A stretch of DNA of 64,000 nucleotides from Monomorium pharaonis (lineage: Eukaryota; Arthropoda; Insecta; Hymenoptera; Formicidae). The position numbers and the translations under genes are program-made. The stretch spans positions 124,001-188,000 of the forward strand of contig NC_050472.1 in the NCBI RefSeq assembly GCF_013373865.1, in the 5' to 3' direction. Positions 21,911 through 34,981 of the stretch are shown here, one piece after another; positions within the stretch are counted from its first letter, which is position 1, and every line of letters begins with the position of its first letter. The notes below the pieces were generated by a model. It had not been told where the DNA came from. It worked only from the letters and a program-made list of their open reading frames with translations, and made no database searches.

Positions 21911-22560
21911 CAGATAAAATTTGTATAAAATGTAAATTATACACACATAATTAATATTCATATTAAATTGACTTAAAAAAACTGCGCCGCTTCTATGGAA
22001 AAAATTTTGAAGAAAACGTAAATAACATTTTCGTTGTGGCTTTGTGCGAAAAATAAATAAAAGGATTCATTGTAACTTATTGTTCTAGCCTGGTAGCTAA
22101 ACTAATAAAGTTAACAAAAAATAACTATTAAAAATAAGACTAGAGTGTAAAAAACTATAATTGATATAAAAAGTACCTTAAAAAAATCAATTTTGCAACA
22201 AATTTTTATAAACAAATTATTGTAAATTGACTGTACAAACTAATTATGCTAATCGGAAAAAATAACGAAAAAAATATTATAATATGTGTATAACATTTTT
22301 TGTGTCGTTCTCTCTCTTTGATGATTATGCTAAAAATAAATATGTTTATAACAATTTGTTACAAAATTTTTAAAGCTTAAAAAATCCACACAATAACAAA
22401 ATTATTACCAAATTATTTAATTTATTTTAATTAATTTTTAAAAATGACATTAATTTTCTTCAAAATTTTTTCCATAGAAGCGGCGCAGTTTTTTTTAAGT
22501 CAATTTAATATGAATATTAATTATGTGTGTATAATTTACATTTTATACAAATGTTATCTG
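21911..22560. mobile_element. 650-bp element with 107-bp inverted arms
   Basis: The left arm (21911-22017) and right arm (22454-22560) are inverted copies with about one substitution and one single-base indel. Each begins CAGATAA and contains ACTGCGCCGCTTCTATGG. The centre is AT-rich and non-coding. No flanking duplication was recognised. Confidence 0.85.
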
Positions 22561-22691
22561 ACATATTAATGATGTATATAAAAAATATTAAATATAATAA
22601 TTTGTTAATATTCTAAATTTTCTAAGTAAAAAAGGTTTCTGTCTCAAAAACATAATATATATATTTGCATTACGCGAGCGAGCAATACAGT

Positions 22692-23234
22692 GGCTTAGTT
22701 TACATCGTGCATTTGATACGCGTATCAGGTACCATATTCGTATCAAATTCGTACTAAATATTTAGTACGCACGATGTAAACGCTGCCGGATCAATTTGGT
22801 ACGAGCGTATCAAGTAGGAGTATCGTACTAAACTGATACGCGTATTAAGTGATACAAATGTCGATGTAAACGCATAAAACGCATTTTAGAGAGAATTTAG
22901 CAATTGAGCATAACCTCAGTGCTAAAATCTAAAAACCGGTGTGAAAATGTCTTAGTAGGAGATATCAACATGAATTAAATTTGTATTATATTTTTCACAG
23001 TACATGCTTAGTACATTCGATGTAAACGCGCCCGTACTAAGGCTTTGGTGCGCACCAAACTTAATACGCGTACTAAGGTTTTGACGATGGCCTAGTTTAC
23101 ATCGTGCATTTGATACGCGTATCAAGTAGTGAATTTAAGCTGATCAGCCAATGATTAAACACATTCACTAGTTATTTACTATTTGATACGCGTATCAAAT
23201 GCACGATGTAAACTAGGCCGATGTAAACTAAGCC
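22692..23234. mobile_element. GATACGCGTATC element, 3-bp duplication AGT
   Basis: Ends GGCTTAGTTTACATCG and CGATGTAAACTAAGCC are flanked by AGT on each side (22689-22691 and 23235-23237). The interior repeats GATACGCGTATC, CGTATCAAG and GTACTAA words, many in palindromic pairs. The right inverted repeat is itself split by a smaller relative at 23089-23219. It encodes nothing recognisable. Confidence 0.85.
23089..23219. mobile_element. 131-bp relative nested in the AGT-flanked element
   Basis: Ends GGCCTAGTTTACATCGTGCA and its mirror, flanked by GAT (23086-23088 and 23220-23222). Removing it with one GAT rebuilds the host element's right terminus CGATGTAAACTAAGCC exactly. This is a same-family insertion with a 3-bp target duplication. 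Confidence 0.9.
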
Positions 23235-23239
23235 AGTAA

Positions 23240-26200
23240 GGGAGGCGAGCGAGATGAGAATAACAACGTGCAAGGAAGCTCGATCCGATTCTTGGGCTTC
23301 AGCATGCTCTCATTATTCTCATCTCGCTCACTTCTATTACTATCTCATTCGTTCTTAATAATCTCTCGCTCGCTCCTTTTACTGTTTCGCTCGTTCTTAT
23401 TGAATGTCTCGTTCGCTCTTGTATTTTCTCGCTCGCACACATACGAAAAATCAATAACTCTGTTACCGTCATTTCGTCCACATAGCACGGAACACAACTA
23501 GGTAACACGAACGCACACCAAACGAACGATTTTATTGACAGGATCGAAAAGTGGATGTGGTACGTAGTTCTACATCCACGTTTGGCGCTGATGCTACATC
23601 CACATTTCGGTCGCACGAAAAAGGCCGCGGTGGCCTTTGAGTATATATACATGGAGGAGGAATTGCTATGGTTTCATGTAGACAGTGGGTGTTTACGATA
23701 ATGGGTATCCGAGTAATTTTCTCTAGGACCGAAATATATGATAAGCACAACCATCTACTATCATCATGATTCGTGACAACTCAATGCTGTCCGGTATAGC
23801 CAAATCATCACGAGCAAGTTGCGAGTTCCGTGAGTTTGTAGCAGGTAACCTAAAAAGTACGACATAAATAATTTGATTATTACAATTAAAAATAATCTGT
23901 TTTTAATGTATGATAAGATTATTAACTTTAAAATAGTAATTATATGTAACACAATCATGTATTTTTAAAGTATTGTTTAAAGTAATATCAGAGATTATTT
24001 TATTTACAAATATTTATTTTGTCTATCAAGTTTCTATCATAACGGTATTATTTCAAAACCTAATATAATATTTTAATTAAACATTGATTCTCAATAAATG
24101 TTATTATTTATTATTAACTAACATATATATTAGAAAAGTCATCTTTTATTAAACGGATGGTGTTAACACTTTGAAACAAATGAGATAAATTATGTAAAAT
24201 TACTAAATAAATAATTATTAATAATATTTTTTAGATTACAAGTAAAATAAAAATTTAAGTATAAATATTTTTCTTTCTTGTAACAACTGTTAATGATAAG
24301 TTGCATGGTGTTATCATTATTTTAAAAATCATATATCTTTATGTATAAATATTATGCATGAATATTTCACTAATGTGAAACTAATAATAATGTTTACAAT
24401 AAATTTTTTAAATTTGTAATACAAGTGCATAGTAAATTAAGATATACTGTAAACAGATATACGTTAGATATACGTTATAATAGAAACTTGATAGACAAAT
24501 TAATAAATAAAATATTTGTAAATAAAATAATCTCTTTAATATTACTTTAGACAATACTTTAAAAATACATGATTGTGTTATATAATTACTATTTTAATGA
24601 AGTTAATAATCTTACCATACATTAAAAACAGATTATTTTTAATTGTAATAATCAAATTATTTATGTCGTACTTTTTAGGTTACCTGCTACAAACTCACGG
24701 AACTCGCAACATGCACGGTCAACTCCTATATGAAATTTCAGGCCGCGTTAGTTCATTCTGGTATATTCGGCCAGGTGGCGCTTATATCACTTTAACGGTC
24801 AGAACTTAGATTTGTGATCAGAACGTGATATATATTACGGATATCTCTTGTGAAGATTTTTAATTTACAATAGAAAAAAAGAAATTGGTATAAAGTGCGT
24901 GTGGAACGTGTATAAAGAATATCAACAATATTGTCTGATAAGGTAAGTTGCATATAAAATATAAAAATAAAAATATCACAGATAATAGAGGTAATCGATA
25001 ATAGAGGTTATGTTAGTTTTAGTAGTATAGTTTTATATTTTACATATCAATTTTATATTATAATAAAATGTTTTGCATATATTTTTGTAAACAGAATTTG
25101 TGCTAATTTTATAAGTACAATTTTTTGCAATGTCTGTCAGATTATAAAAACACAATAATTATTTGTGCACGTGTGCCTAAAGATAATAAAGACATAATTT
25201 TTAAGATTCTTTTATTTTTAGTTTGCAGTTTTCAATTTTAATCATAGTTGAATGGATTTGTATTGTACAACAGCAAAATACAACAGCAAAATTAAAGGTA
25301 ATTGAATAAGTGATAATTATTACTTTTGTTAATTTATTATTGAATTGCATAATATATTAATATGTACTTTATTTATCTTTGCAGGAGGATTTATCGACTC
25401 ACAAATTGGTCCGCTACAAATACCAAACAAAGCAGGATATGATACAGCAATAGTTTTAGATTTTTTTAACGAAGTTTTTGATTCCATTAACGCACACACT
25501 TTGCGTCCAGAAACTCCTTTACGTGTTGCAGTAACTGAAAATAGCAAACATCATGATTTTTGGCCATATGCTATTAAATTATTATCCAACATGCGGTATG
25601 TAACAAATATGATATTGACACAAGCAATTGAACTTTATAAAAAGAAGCAAAGTCGATATAAAAAAATATTAAAAATATAAATATTATATTTTATAGCTTT
25701 AATAGCACGTTATTTGTTCTTAAGTTCTGTCAATACATGTTTCTAAGCATGTTTTTAAAAATAAAAATATTATATAGAATAGTTTTGTCTTTTTATTTGT
25801 ATTATTCCTTAGTATTTAATATAAGTATAAATTTAATACTCGAAGTATTTATTTTGTTAGTAATTAATTATTTATTTGTAATGTTTTAATACACCAAAAT
25901 TAAAATATTCCAAATAAATATTACTAACTAAATAAATACTACGGTATTAAATTTATCTAAGAAATATTAATAAATATATATATATACTATATTAGAGGTC
26001 GGCCATATTGAATATTAGTTCGTCTATGTATATTCGCCCAGGTGGCGTTCGAAACACTGTTCCAGATCAAACTATGGGAGTTGATTATCTATTTACTTTA
26101 TAATCTGTGACTCGCAACTCGCAACTTGCTCGTGATGATTTGGCTATACCGGACAGCATTGAGTTGTCACGAATCATGATGATAGTAGATGGTTGTGCTT

Positions 26201-28020
26201 ATCATATATTTCGGTCCTAGAGAAAATTACTCAGATAGCCATTATCGTAAACACCCAGTGTGTCCAAGATCTGTGCAAGAGAGAAAGGTATATCATGATA
26301 CTCGCTTTCTCTGCGCATGCGTTAATATCATTATCTGCACCGCAGTTTCAACACTTCTTGTGCACTTCTTGTGCACTTTTGTACTTATTTACGGATTGTA
26401 TGCGTGTGTAAAACATACAATGCCAGCCATTGTACATATAGCGTTTGACGCATGCGCAGAGAGAGCAGGTATCATGATATACCTTTCTCTCTCGCACCAC
26501 TGATCTCATTAAAGTGGATATGGCATAGGACGAAATAAGTGTGACCAATTGAAGGTTGTAGTCTCTGTACACAATATGGCGGTGTATACGAATACGAACA
26601 CAGTTTACTGTGACAATGATACGAAATTCCACGTGTAATTAATTATCTATAGACGTAGATGTGTATCAGTTTTATCCAAAATATTACTTTTTTTATAATA
26701 AAAATAGTAAAATAGTAAAATAGTGAGATTCCAAAATTAAAAAATGTGTTTATTGTGGAAAAGGAAGTGAAAATAAACAACAAACGTTTCATAGGTGAGT
26801 AAGGTTAAGTCTGAAAAGTTTAATAATAATATGTTTAATATATAATGTATCTGGATTCAAATATGTACCTCATAAGTACATAAGTATTTGTTGAATACAC
26901 ATTTTTATTATGTTGCTTTAAATTACAAATTTAAGTTTTAAGTGATACATTTGTTTTGAATTCATATATTTTAAGTTATAAAATATATTTATAATGTAAC
27001 ATTATTGTCATTATATTTAAATAGCACAGCATGTGACTTGCAAAGTTTAATAAAGCACGCAAAATAACATTTTTCTATTACTACTTTTCTATTACTATTT
27101 TCTAAAAAACGCGATAAAAAAATTATCTTATTTTCTTCTATGCTGTGCATGTATATAGTGCATGTATATACATTTTATTATGTACATTATAATATTTATA
27201 CTTAAATATTAAATAAATCTATGCTAATCTATGTCTAATAGTTACTTTTTTTACAAGCTGCAAGTATGGATTACTACAACACAATTAAGGACACGAGGAC
27301 AAAATAAGCTATAACAATACCCTTTAAACTTATTTATAAGTTTAGTAGTAGTAGTATTATTTATTAGTAAAATTATTTAACAAGATGGTCATAAATAAAA
27401 ATTTACGATTTTTAGACACTTGCAAAATTTTATTTTTTAATCTTTTATTTATCTTCTTATTTAATAAAATATTTATATATTTTGACTCAATTTATACATA
27501 AAAATGTTATATATTACCAAATATTTTTTTAAATATTACAAAATATTTGTTATAAAGTCACTTACAAATGTCACTTACAATTATAAAAAAATACATAATA
27601 TTAAATGTTATATGTATGATATAAAACAATATTATAAAAATTCAAATAAACACATTCCAGATTAATATTTTAGAACATTTCAAATTACTAAACATATACA
27701 TTTTAATATATTTTGTAAATTAATTAATTTTTTAATTCATTTTACTGGTTACATTATAATCATATTTTATATTTTTACAATATATCTTATTTAACACATA
27801 TATTTTGTGTTAGTCATTCAAATTTTCCGCCAAAAGCGTGTACGCTGACTACAACTTTAATGGCTTCCGGTATTCTATTGGTCACACTTTTTTACCTTAG
27901 ATTATTAGGGTATGCCATATCCACTTTAATGAGATCAGTGTCTCGCACAGATCTTGGACACACTTTCAGTGCTGGCATTCCTCCTCCATGTATATATACT
28001 CAAAGGCGGTGGCCGCTCTT
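23240..28020. mobile_element. Mosaic of long inverted repeats around a P-like exon
   Basis: Blocks recur in opposite orientation. About 23690-23850 pairs with 26105-26270. About 23764-24000 pairs with 24540-24700. The block at 23625-23665 pairs with 27985-28020. Within 26260-27970, the outer parts pair with each other (TGTCCAAGATCTGTGC; GATCTCATTAAAGTGGATATGGCATA). This is the pattern of large inverted-repeat DNA transposons inserted into one another. The single recognisable coding piece is the exon at 25385. Exact ends were not resolved. Confidence 0.6.
25385..25595 (+). pseudogene. P-element-like (THAP9-type) transposase exon
   Basis: An isolated exon bounded by TTTGCAG before 25385 and GTATGT after 25595. 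It reads FIDSQIGPLQIPNKAGYDTA, then IVLDFFNEVFDSIN, PLRVAVTEN and HHDFWPYAIKLL. This pattern is typical of the central region of P/THAP9-like transposases (leading up to and including the inserted domain). No other P exons are visible on either side, so this is a remnant or a deleted element. It lies in the centre of a mosaic of inverted repeats that may be its own termini. Confidence 0.65.
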
Positions 28021-28031
28021 AGGCTTCTCTC

Positions 28032-28210
28032 TGTTTACACCGAGCACTTTGTACGCGTATCAAATAGTAAATAACTAGTGAATGTGTTTAATCATTGGCT
28101 GATCAGCTTAAATTCACTATTTGATACGCGTACCAAGTGCTCGATGTAAACTAGAGCTAGGGCTACTTGATACGCGTACCAACGTACCAAGTGCTCGGTG
28201 TAAACTAGCC
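28032..28210. mobile_element. Third GATACGCGTATC-family copy
   Basis: Runs from TGTTTACACCGAGCAC to GTGCTCGGTGTAAACTAGCC. It contains the same GTGAATTTAAGCTGATCAGCC block as the 23089-23219 element, in opposite orientation, with GATACGCGTACC words. A small duplicated tail (CGTACCAAGTGCTCG) adds length. Confidence 0.75.
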
Positions 28211-28571
28211 ATATGATGTCGAAGAAAGATAGAGCACGCTCACAGCACCAAAAAGCGTGCTCTCCGAACCCAACCTATATGTGCTTATGCAAGTTGTGTG
28301 GATATACCATAAATGGTGATTCGCGTAAGGAGGTTAAGTGACTTAAAGCGTGGTACTTTATCCCTGGAGGGACGGTAATCCAAAGGGCAGAGACAAAGAA
28401 GGTTAAGTGACTTGGAGTAATAATAATAATAATTATAAGTTGAAATAATAAGTATCAACTAAATCTTTTTATGTTTGAGAGAAAATTAATTAATTTTATT
28501 TATTGACTCCAAGTAGGTGTATCTGCGTGTATAAAAACAAATTCTTGTCGCCTCAACAACCACTTACAGAT

Positions 28572-28612
28572 ATGGATGACAAACTTCGCCAAATGGAAGA
28601 TGAAATGAATAG
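28572..28612 (+). CDS. Possible first coding exon, MDDKLRQMEDEMNR
   Basis: An ATG at 28572 begins a short acidic helix MDDKLRQMEDEMNR, followed by a GTACGA donor that splits the last codon. It faintly recalls the start of RBM42-type RNA-binding proteins, which have a similar acidic helix followed by FE. No RRM-encoding exon is present further on in the window, so this is weak and could be chance. Confidence 0.2.
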
Positions 28613-28998
28613 GTACGACGAAACAATTTTTGCCGCCTGAATTTTTCTTTTAGACGTATCTTAAGAAAATCGTATCTCTAAGCTTGTTCGATTATTCTGA
28701 ATGTATTTCTGTATGTTGCTTTGATGTAATCCTGGCGAAAATATTTCTTATAACTTAATATTTTTTATATTTTAAATTTGAAGATTTCTGAAAAAATCCT
28801 TAAACTTATTCAGGGTTAATTATTATAAGTTTTGTTTAAAAATTATAAAGTAATAAATTTTAAAAATATTAAAATTATGTATACTGTACAGCATTGAAAA
28901 ATTGCATTTGCATTGCAACAATGTTCTATAACAATAGATTATTTTATAGAAATAAATATATTATACTAAATTTTATTTAAATATTTGGTAATACTGAA

Positions 28999-29998
28999 CC
29001 CAGCTAACCATTTGCTACCAAATTGTTAGCAGACTGTTAAAAATTTCTTGCTGAATTAGGCTGCCAAAATCATGGCCTACTGTGTCCTTGAGTGTGCCCT
29101 AATTGTAAGGAAAAATTGTCATCAAATCCTGATATCAAATTGGGTGCAATACCAAAGCAGATTTGTCACTAGCAGTACGATGATAAATTCATGCAGCAAA
29201 TTGAAAAGATGTTGCAACTTAAACTCACAGCAGAATAATGCTAAATATGCAGTAGATCTGTATTTACAAATAATGACAGATTAGCGACAGATTTGTTAAA
29301 ATTTTTTTTTTCACAGTTATGATTTTATTTGAGAATCGATTTAAGCAATGATTCCATCTCCTGGAAAGATTTATTAATTCAGGAGTAGAAACAGATCGAA
29401 TAATTTACCCCACCCCTTTTTAGCATTTAATATTTCCTATGAAGGGGGGGGGGGCTCAATTGATCTATTTTCTTCCTTCATATCGCATGTATATCATCTA
29501 TTTTAGGTGTAATTAAATTTACAAAATTTCTTGGAGTTAAATGTCACTCCAAAAAAATGAAAATACTACCAGTCCACAGGCACAGCAAAGGAAGGTAATT
29601 CTTGCTTATCTTAGTCGCATTGCGAGTGGTCTTTATGTAGCGAGTTGCATTTTACTCCCGAGACAGTAGGTCGCCTATCGACGGTGCCACGCCAATTTGA
29701 CATTTCGACAGATCTGCTGCGTTTCTGGTATCAATCTGTCGCGTACTTTGACGCACAAATGTTGTTGCATTTCTACAGGCAATTTGCTGACATTGTTTGC
29801 ACTTTGATGTTTGTCGTCAATCTGTCATCAATACTTCCAATAATTCTGCTTGCAGTTTACTATTATTTTGTCATGTATTCTGATGACAAATGTTGCTAAA
29901 TATATGCTAACAGTGTTTGCAATGACAAGATATGTTTTTCATTTGCTGCCTTTTTGGCAACAGAATCTGTTTTTGTCACAGCAGAAATGGTTATCGGG
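28999..29998. mobile_element. About 1-kb CCCAGCTAACC element
   Basis: Left end CCCAGCTAACCATTTGCT and right end AGCAGAAATGGTTATCGGGG are diverged inverted repeats. The interior is non-coding, with repeated GCAAATTG and GACAGATTTG words. Target duplication not seen. Short open frames at 29072-29284 and 29645-30116 have no family resemblance. Confidence 0.6.
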
Positions 29999-30222
29999 GA
30001 AGGAAATGGGCCTCACTGAATTACTTAAAACTTTACAATATCGTGTATTTTTGTGCATAGAATATGAATCTGTAAGTAAAAATCGTTGCTTTGCTTCGAG
30101 TAAAGCGAAATATTAATTGTTAAAGTTAATCACTTCAAGATTAAGAAAAAATCATATCGACAAATACCAGCGCAGCACATCAGCACATAAGCATGCGGTT
30201 ACGTCTGCATGTTTCTTATTAA

Positions 30223-30704
30223 CATAGAGCTTGTATTAATGGAGGGGCCTTGGTGCATCGCGACGCGCGCGGGGAGAATCGACAGAGAGGTGGATGTATT
30301 CTGTCTTTTTTCGTGTGGGAACAGGTTCGTAACTATACAATCTGAGGCCCGATTCTCGAACTCGTAAGAAAAAAAATTGCTTACAAAGATAACACTGTGT
30401 ATTCATTAAGCGGGTACATAATTTAGAATCTAAAAGATGCATGCCAATCAATGAATACATAGTATTACTTTCGTATATAAAAATTTTTTGTACTAATTGT
30501 AACAGCCCGAGACCCGAGTAGGCACCAAGTAGGTAGGCTCGTACCTGTCGTATGTGCGCTTCTTTCCTTCTAGAAAACGGAGTGGTGGGGATGTCCAACA
30601 CGAAAAGAGACAGAATATATGAGAACATATTCATGTCTCTGTCGATTCTCCCCGCGCGGACTCCGGCATATAACAATGGCCCCTCCATTAATACAAGCTC
30701 TATG
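30223..30704. mobile_element. 482-bp element with 27-bp TIR and 8-bp duplication
   Basis: Perfect 27-bp inverted ends start CATAGAGCTTGTATTAATGG and finish in AGGGGCC. They are flanked by CTTATTAA on both sides (30215-30222 and 30705-30712). A second paired block (GCGGGGAGAATCGACAGAGA) lies inside. An 8-bp duplication is typical of hAT and P elements. No transposase is encoded; the minus-strand frame across it is only a read-through of the arms. Confidence 0.9.
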
Positions 30705-31331
30705 CTTATTAATAATAGGCGCATAATAGGCGCATGCAAAAAGTGCGCGAAATTCTAATGTGTATGTACGTATTTAATCTCATTTTGCGTAGAAATTTGC
30801 GAAGGGTTGTGCAGAGAACGTATGGGCGGGGGAGGAAAGAAGCTCTGTATAGGATATATAACAATTTCAAATCTGACATCGCAACGTGGTTAATTGAATA
30901 TCCATGGCCAAATAGCGACTTAAAATTGCTTGGGTTAGAGTTAGGAAAAAATATTGGGAGAGAATGCAGGGGGAGGGGCGAAGTCTCTCCCCCGCCTACG
31001 CGTTTTTTGAGAATATATTCTCTTTCAATCAAAAGCACAAGTAGTTCAAAGCAAAGTATTTCCTGCTTTAACCAAAAGTACACTGTACTTCTTATTTATA
31101 TTTGATTAAAGCAGAAAATATTTTCGCGCATTTTTACGTCAATGCACCTGGTCAATGCGTCTACATTGTGTCGATATGACAGAAATCCTAACTTTACAAT
31201 TGTCAACTTTAGTACTTAATAACTTTTATATTATTTGACAGCGATACTTTTAACTTACTGATTCTTGTTCTACGCACAAAAATATACGATATTGTAAAGT
31301 TTCAAGCAAATCGATGAGGTAGCTTAGAGTC

Positions 31332-32127
31332 CCTATAATAAGAGTCCAGACAACATTTTTAGTTCGACAAAACATGGCGTCATAAATATAAATAGTGGCA
31401 CAGATTAATAAAGACTGATAGTGGTATATTACTGTGTAAGATATTGTGATTTATAAAGGCATAAACAACTAAAACAATATTATAAAAAATAAAGTAAAGT
31501 ATATAAAAAAAAAAGAAATATTGTAATGCATGATATAATGCATAATCATAAAAATTACAATTTCTAACCTTTAATATTATATTTAATGTTTATTATAAAT
31601 TACAAAAATTTTGTAGAAAATGCCTGCTGCGTGCCTAATTTTTTGTTAACGAAGCAATCTACAATTATTTTTATGAAATGGAAATTATTATAAGGAGGTA
31701 TTTACCTTATATTAGAAACAAAAATTGTAATTTAATAAATTCTTTATTTCCAAAATGGTTAATATTTGCTGTGACACGCTGGAAACTTGTTGCAATTTAT
31801 TCAATAAAATAATGAAACGTTTTATTTTATTATTTTGCATAAAAATTGATTGCAAAAAAGGGCGATTAAAAAATAAAATTTATAGCAGTAAAACTATGGC
31901 TAGGCATGCTGTTATTGAATAATGTTATCTTTTATTTAAAATTATGTTGTTTTATTTTTATACAAATAAAACTTTTAAAAACAAATTTATTTCCCATTGT
32001 TCGATACCTACTAGTTGAATAATACCGCGAGCAAAGTATTAATTTAAGACACCTTATTGGTTCCGCCACGCTTTGTCGGCACCAATAGGATTACTGACAA
32101 CGTTGTCCAGACTCTTATTATAGAGAA
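31332..32127. mobile_element. About 800-bp MITE, CTATAATAAGAGTC ends
   Basis: Left end TCCCTATAATAAGAGTC followed by CAGACAAC pairs with the right end GTTGTCCAGACTCTTATTATAGAGA. The interior is AT-rich without a gene. Target duplication uncertain. Confidence 0.6.
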
Positions 32128-32297
32128 TTTAAGGTAGCCCGTCTGCTTCAGTATTACCAAATATTTTGATTTTCAGTTATATATTTTGAACATTTATTAA
32201 CTATCTCCAATACAATCTAAATGGAAATTAATTATTGTTAAAATCTTTTATGTTTAAATATTCCAAAAAAATTCTAGTATTCTATTATTAAAATATA

Positions 32298-33414
32298 TAC
32301 TGGTCAACAAAAGCGCATACAAAAATTTATGTCGAAATTTTGCCTAATTTTAAATAAGTATAACTTCGCGAAAAATCATCGCATTTTCATTTTCTAAAAA
32401 GCATTTTAAAACTCTCTACTTTCAGATGAATTTTGGTGATTTCAATTATCTTTTTTTTACGAAACGGCACAATGATAAAACTTGATCCGACAAAATAAAA
32501 ATTTTTATGTAATTTTGCTGCATTGCACCTGCTGTGGAAAAAATCACAAAGACTTTCTGCTACTTGTATCTTACTGTGGGATCTTTTTCCCTTATTTTGA
32601 GTGATTGCTTATCGCTATGCGATTTTTTTATCGAGTTATTGAGATTTTAAGAAAAAATGATTTTTTTACTTTTATCGCTTATTACTCGTTAATAGATCAA
32701 CGTACAGCGTCCTGCAAGAAAAAGGAAAGCTGAAAGTTTGCACTTTTGAACGCTATTATAAATTTTTTTTATAGATTTATTTTTTTTTTAACAACAAATG
32801 GCGTCCGAAAATTACTTAAAATATTGCATATTTTACAGTTTTTATTTAGTTCAATGTAGTGAAGAAAGATTCAATCACATCGCTAAAGCAAAGTTTTATA
32901 GTATGATTACTTCCCAGTAATAAACACTAACGTTCTTTGATTAATTAGTGCTTGTAAACGTTCTTATATGTTTATGCACCTCTCAATAATGTTCTGTGGA
33001 ATTTCGTGCCAAATTTGCCTAAGCGCTTTTCCCAATTTATCAATTAACATTTGAAAGTGCGCATTTTCAGTTTTCCACTGTTTTTGTGGAGCGCTGTACA
33101 TTGATTTATTCACGAGCAATGAGCGATTAACTCCGTCCAAAAAAATCGCACAGCGATGAACAACCACTCAAAAAAAGGGAAAAGATCCCGCTGTAAGATG
33201 CAAGTAATAGAAAGTTTTCGCGATTTTTTTCACAGGTGTAATGCAGCAAAGTTGCATACAAATTTTTATTTTGACGGGTCAAATTTTATCATTGCGTTTT
33301 GTAAAAAAAAAGATAATTAAAATTACCAAAATTCATCTGAAAGTAGAGAGTTCAAGCTTTAAAATTCTTTTTGAAAAATGAAAATGCGATTTTTGGCGGT
33401 GTTATACTTATCCG
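32298..33414 (-). mobile_element. Tc1-like element remnant
   Basis: Begins TACTGGTCAACAAAAGCGCA, a Tc1-like end, followed by about 300 bp whose inverse occurs at 33170-33410. The outermost part of the right end is missing, cut off where the next composite begins near 33415. A minus-strand frame inside fits the C-terminus of a Tc1/mariner transposase. Confidence 0.6.
32964..33167 (-). pseudogene. Tc1/mariner-type transposase C-terminal fragment
   Basis: A short minus-strand frame ends with KLGKALRQIWHEIPQNIIERCIN. This resembles the last helix of Tc1-like transposases (a tryptophan followed by IP and a short helix). The catalytic DDE/D region is not present. It lies in the centre of the inverted-repeat element at 32298-33414. 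Confidence 0.45.
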
Positions 33415-34981
33415 AACAAATGTACCTTTTTAAAAAAAAAGATAAAAAAGACGTCAATATGTGTGTGTGCCCTTAAGAAAAAAATATTAATTAGGTAAAT
33501 TGTTTTATTGTCTTATTGTTTTATTGTCTTATTATCTTCCCTTCAAAAATAATGATATAAAGTAAATGCGCCAATTATAAGAATATTTATACAAACTTTA
33601 TTTATTATAACTTTTTATTAAAATATTTAATAATAAACGGGCTTGATGATCAAATAATTGAATGATTAAAAACAACTAACGGGATTATAGTGAAGCAAAA
33701 ACTTAGCGTGCCCGGGTCGCATTTTTTCTATATTTCCAAGACTATGTTATTAATATCAATAATGTATACAAGAATGCGATTAATGTGCTTGGGTTTTGTT
33801 TTACTATCTGTCAGTTTTTGCTTTACTATCTGTTATTACCCAGTGAATACAGTAATATAGTAGCAAGGTAACAGCAATGTAACCGAATATAACAGGTTAC
33901 ATTACTCTGATATTATACGTAATAAATAATATTGTAACTTACATGTAAGTTACAATTTCCGACTCAGCAATATAACATGTTATATAACATGTTATCTAAC
34001 CGTCACATTACAGTTACATGCGTTCCGTTTCACGCATGATACGCATATCCTGTTTCTGAAAATGATAACATAAAGAGACTTCTAAAAGATAACATAATGA
34101 TGTCAGAATGTTAACCAATGCGTCGTTTTTTGAGAACAGAAAGATATTATAAAATCATATTTAAAAGATTTCTTAAATCGGATATCTTTAAACTGCAACT
34201 AGAGAAAAATAAAATAAAATAAAAATTTCATTTTTTTTTAATTATTTGTATCAACAGTACATACTAAATTTAAGACAAATTTTTCAAGTGAACACGTTTT
34301 ATAACGGCAATATAACATGGAAGTTACATGTAATGTAACATTGTTATTCTTGTGATAAGTAGATGCTATATAACATGTAAATGACCTGTTCTGTAACATT
34401 TGTTTTACGCAAGTAATAAAACTGTTATACATTGTTTTAGCGTTACAGTCATGTAACAAAAATTGTATAATCGTAACATATAACAATCGTATCAATATTA
34501 TTAGGGAACGATGCGTCGTAGTTGACTCAGAAATCAGACAACACTATAACATCCTGAATGAGAGATCCATTTGATATTAAAAAAAATTATTATAAAGATA
34601 ATGTTTTTAAAAATAACAGTTTGTCTATAATTACTGTGCAAAAAAAAAATTCACAAAATCTAAATTCATCACTGAACAAAAACAGGACAATAAATGTACT
34701 ATTAAATTTTTCTTAGAATATATGATCTATATAATTAACTATCTAATTAATCATTTGAACGCTTCAAAGTATTAGTGCTAAATAGATCGCAATTTCCATC
34801 AAATTATTAAGGTTATGGACAAAGATAAATTTAACAATGAAATTAAGAGGTAAATAAATTAATGCTATTTATTTTTAATGTTTTGCAAAATTTAATTGCT
34901 TTTATAAAAATAATATAATTGCGTTAGTTTATAACTTATATATAGGTATATGTAGACAATAACAAGTACCTATATCGATGA

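Noticed and set aside
23764..24809. Two similar small hydrophobic frames (minus 23764-23958, plus 24573-24809)
   Set aside because: They are the same inverted repeat read from its two arms, not paralogous genes.
30236..30739. 167-residue minus-strand frame
   Set aside because: It reads through both inverted arms of the 482-bp element with the CTTATTAA duplication, so it is a by-product of that repeat.
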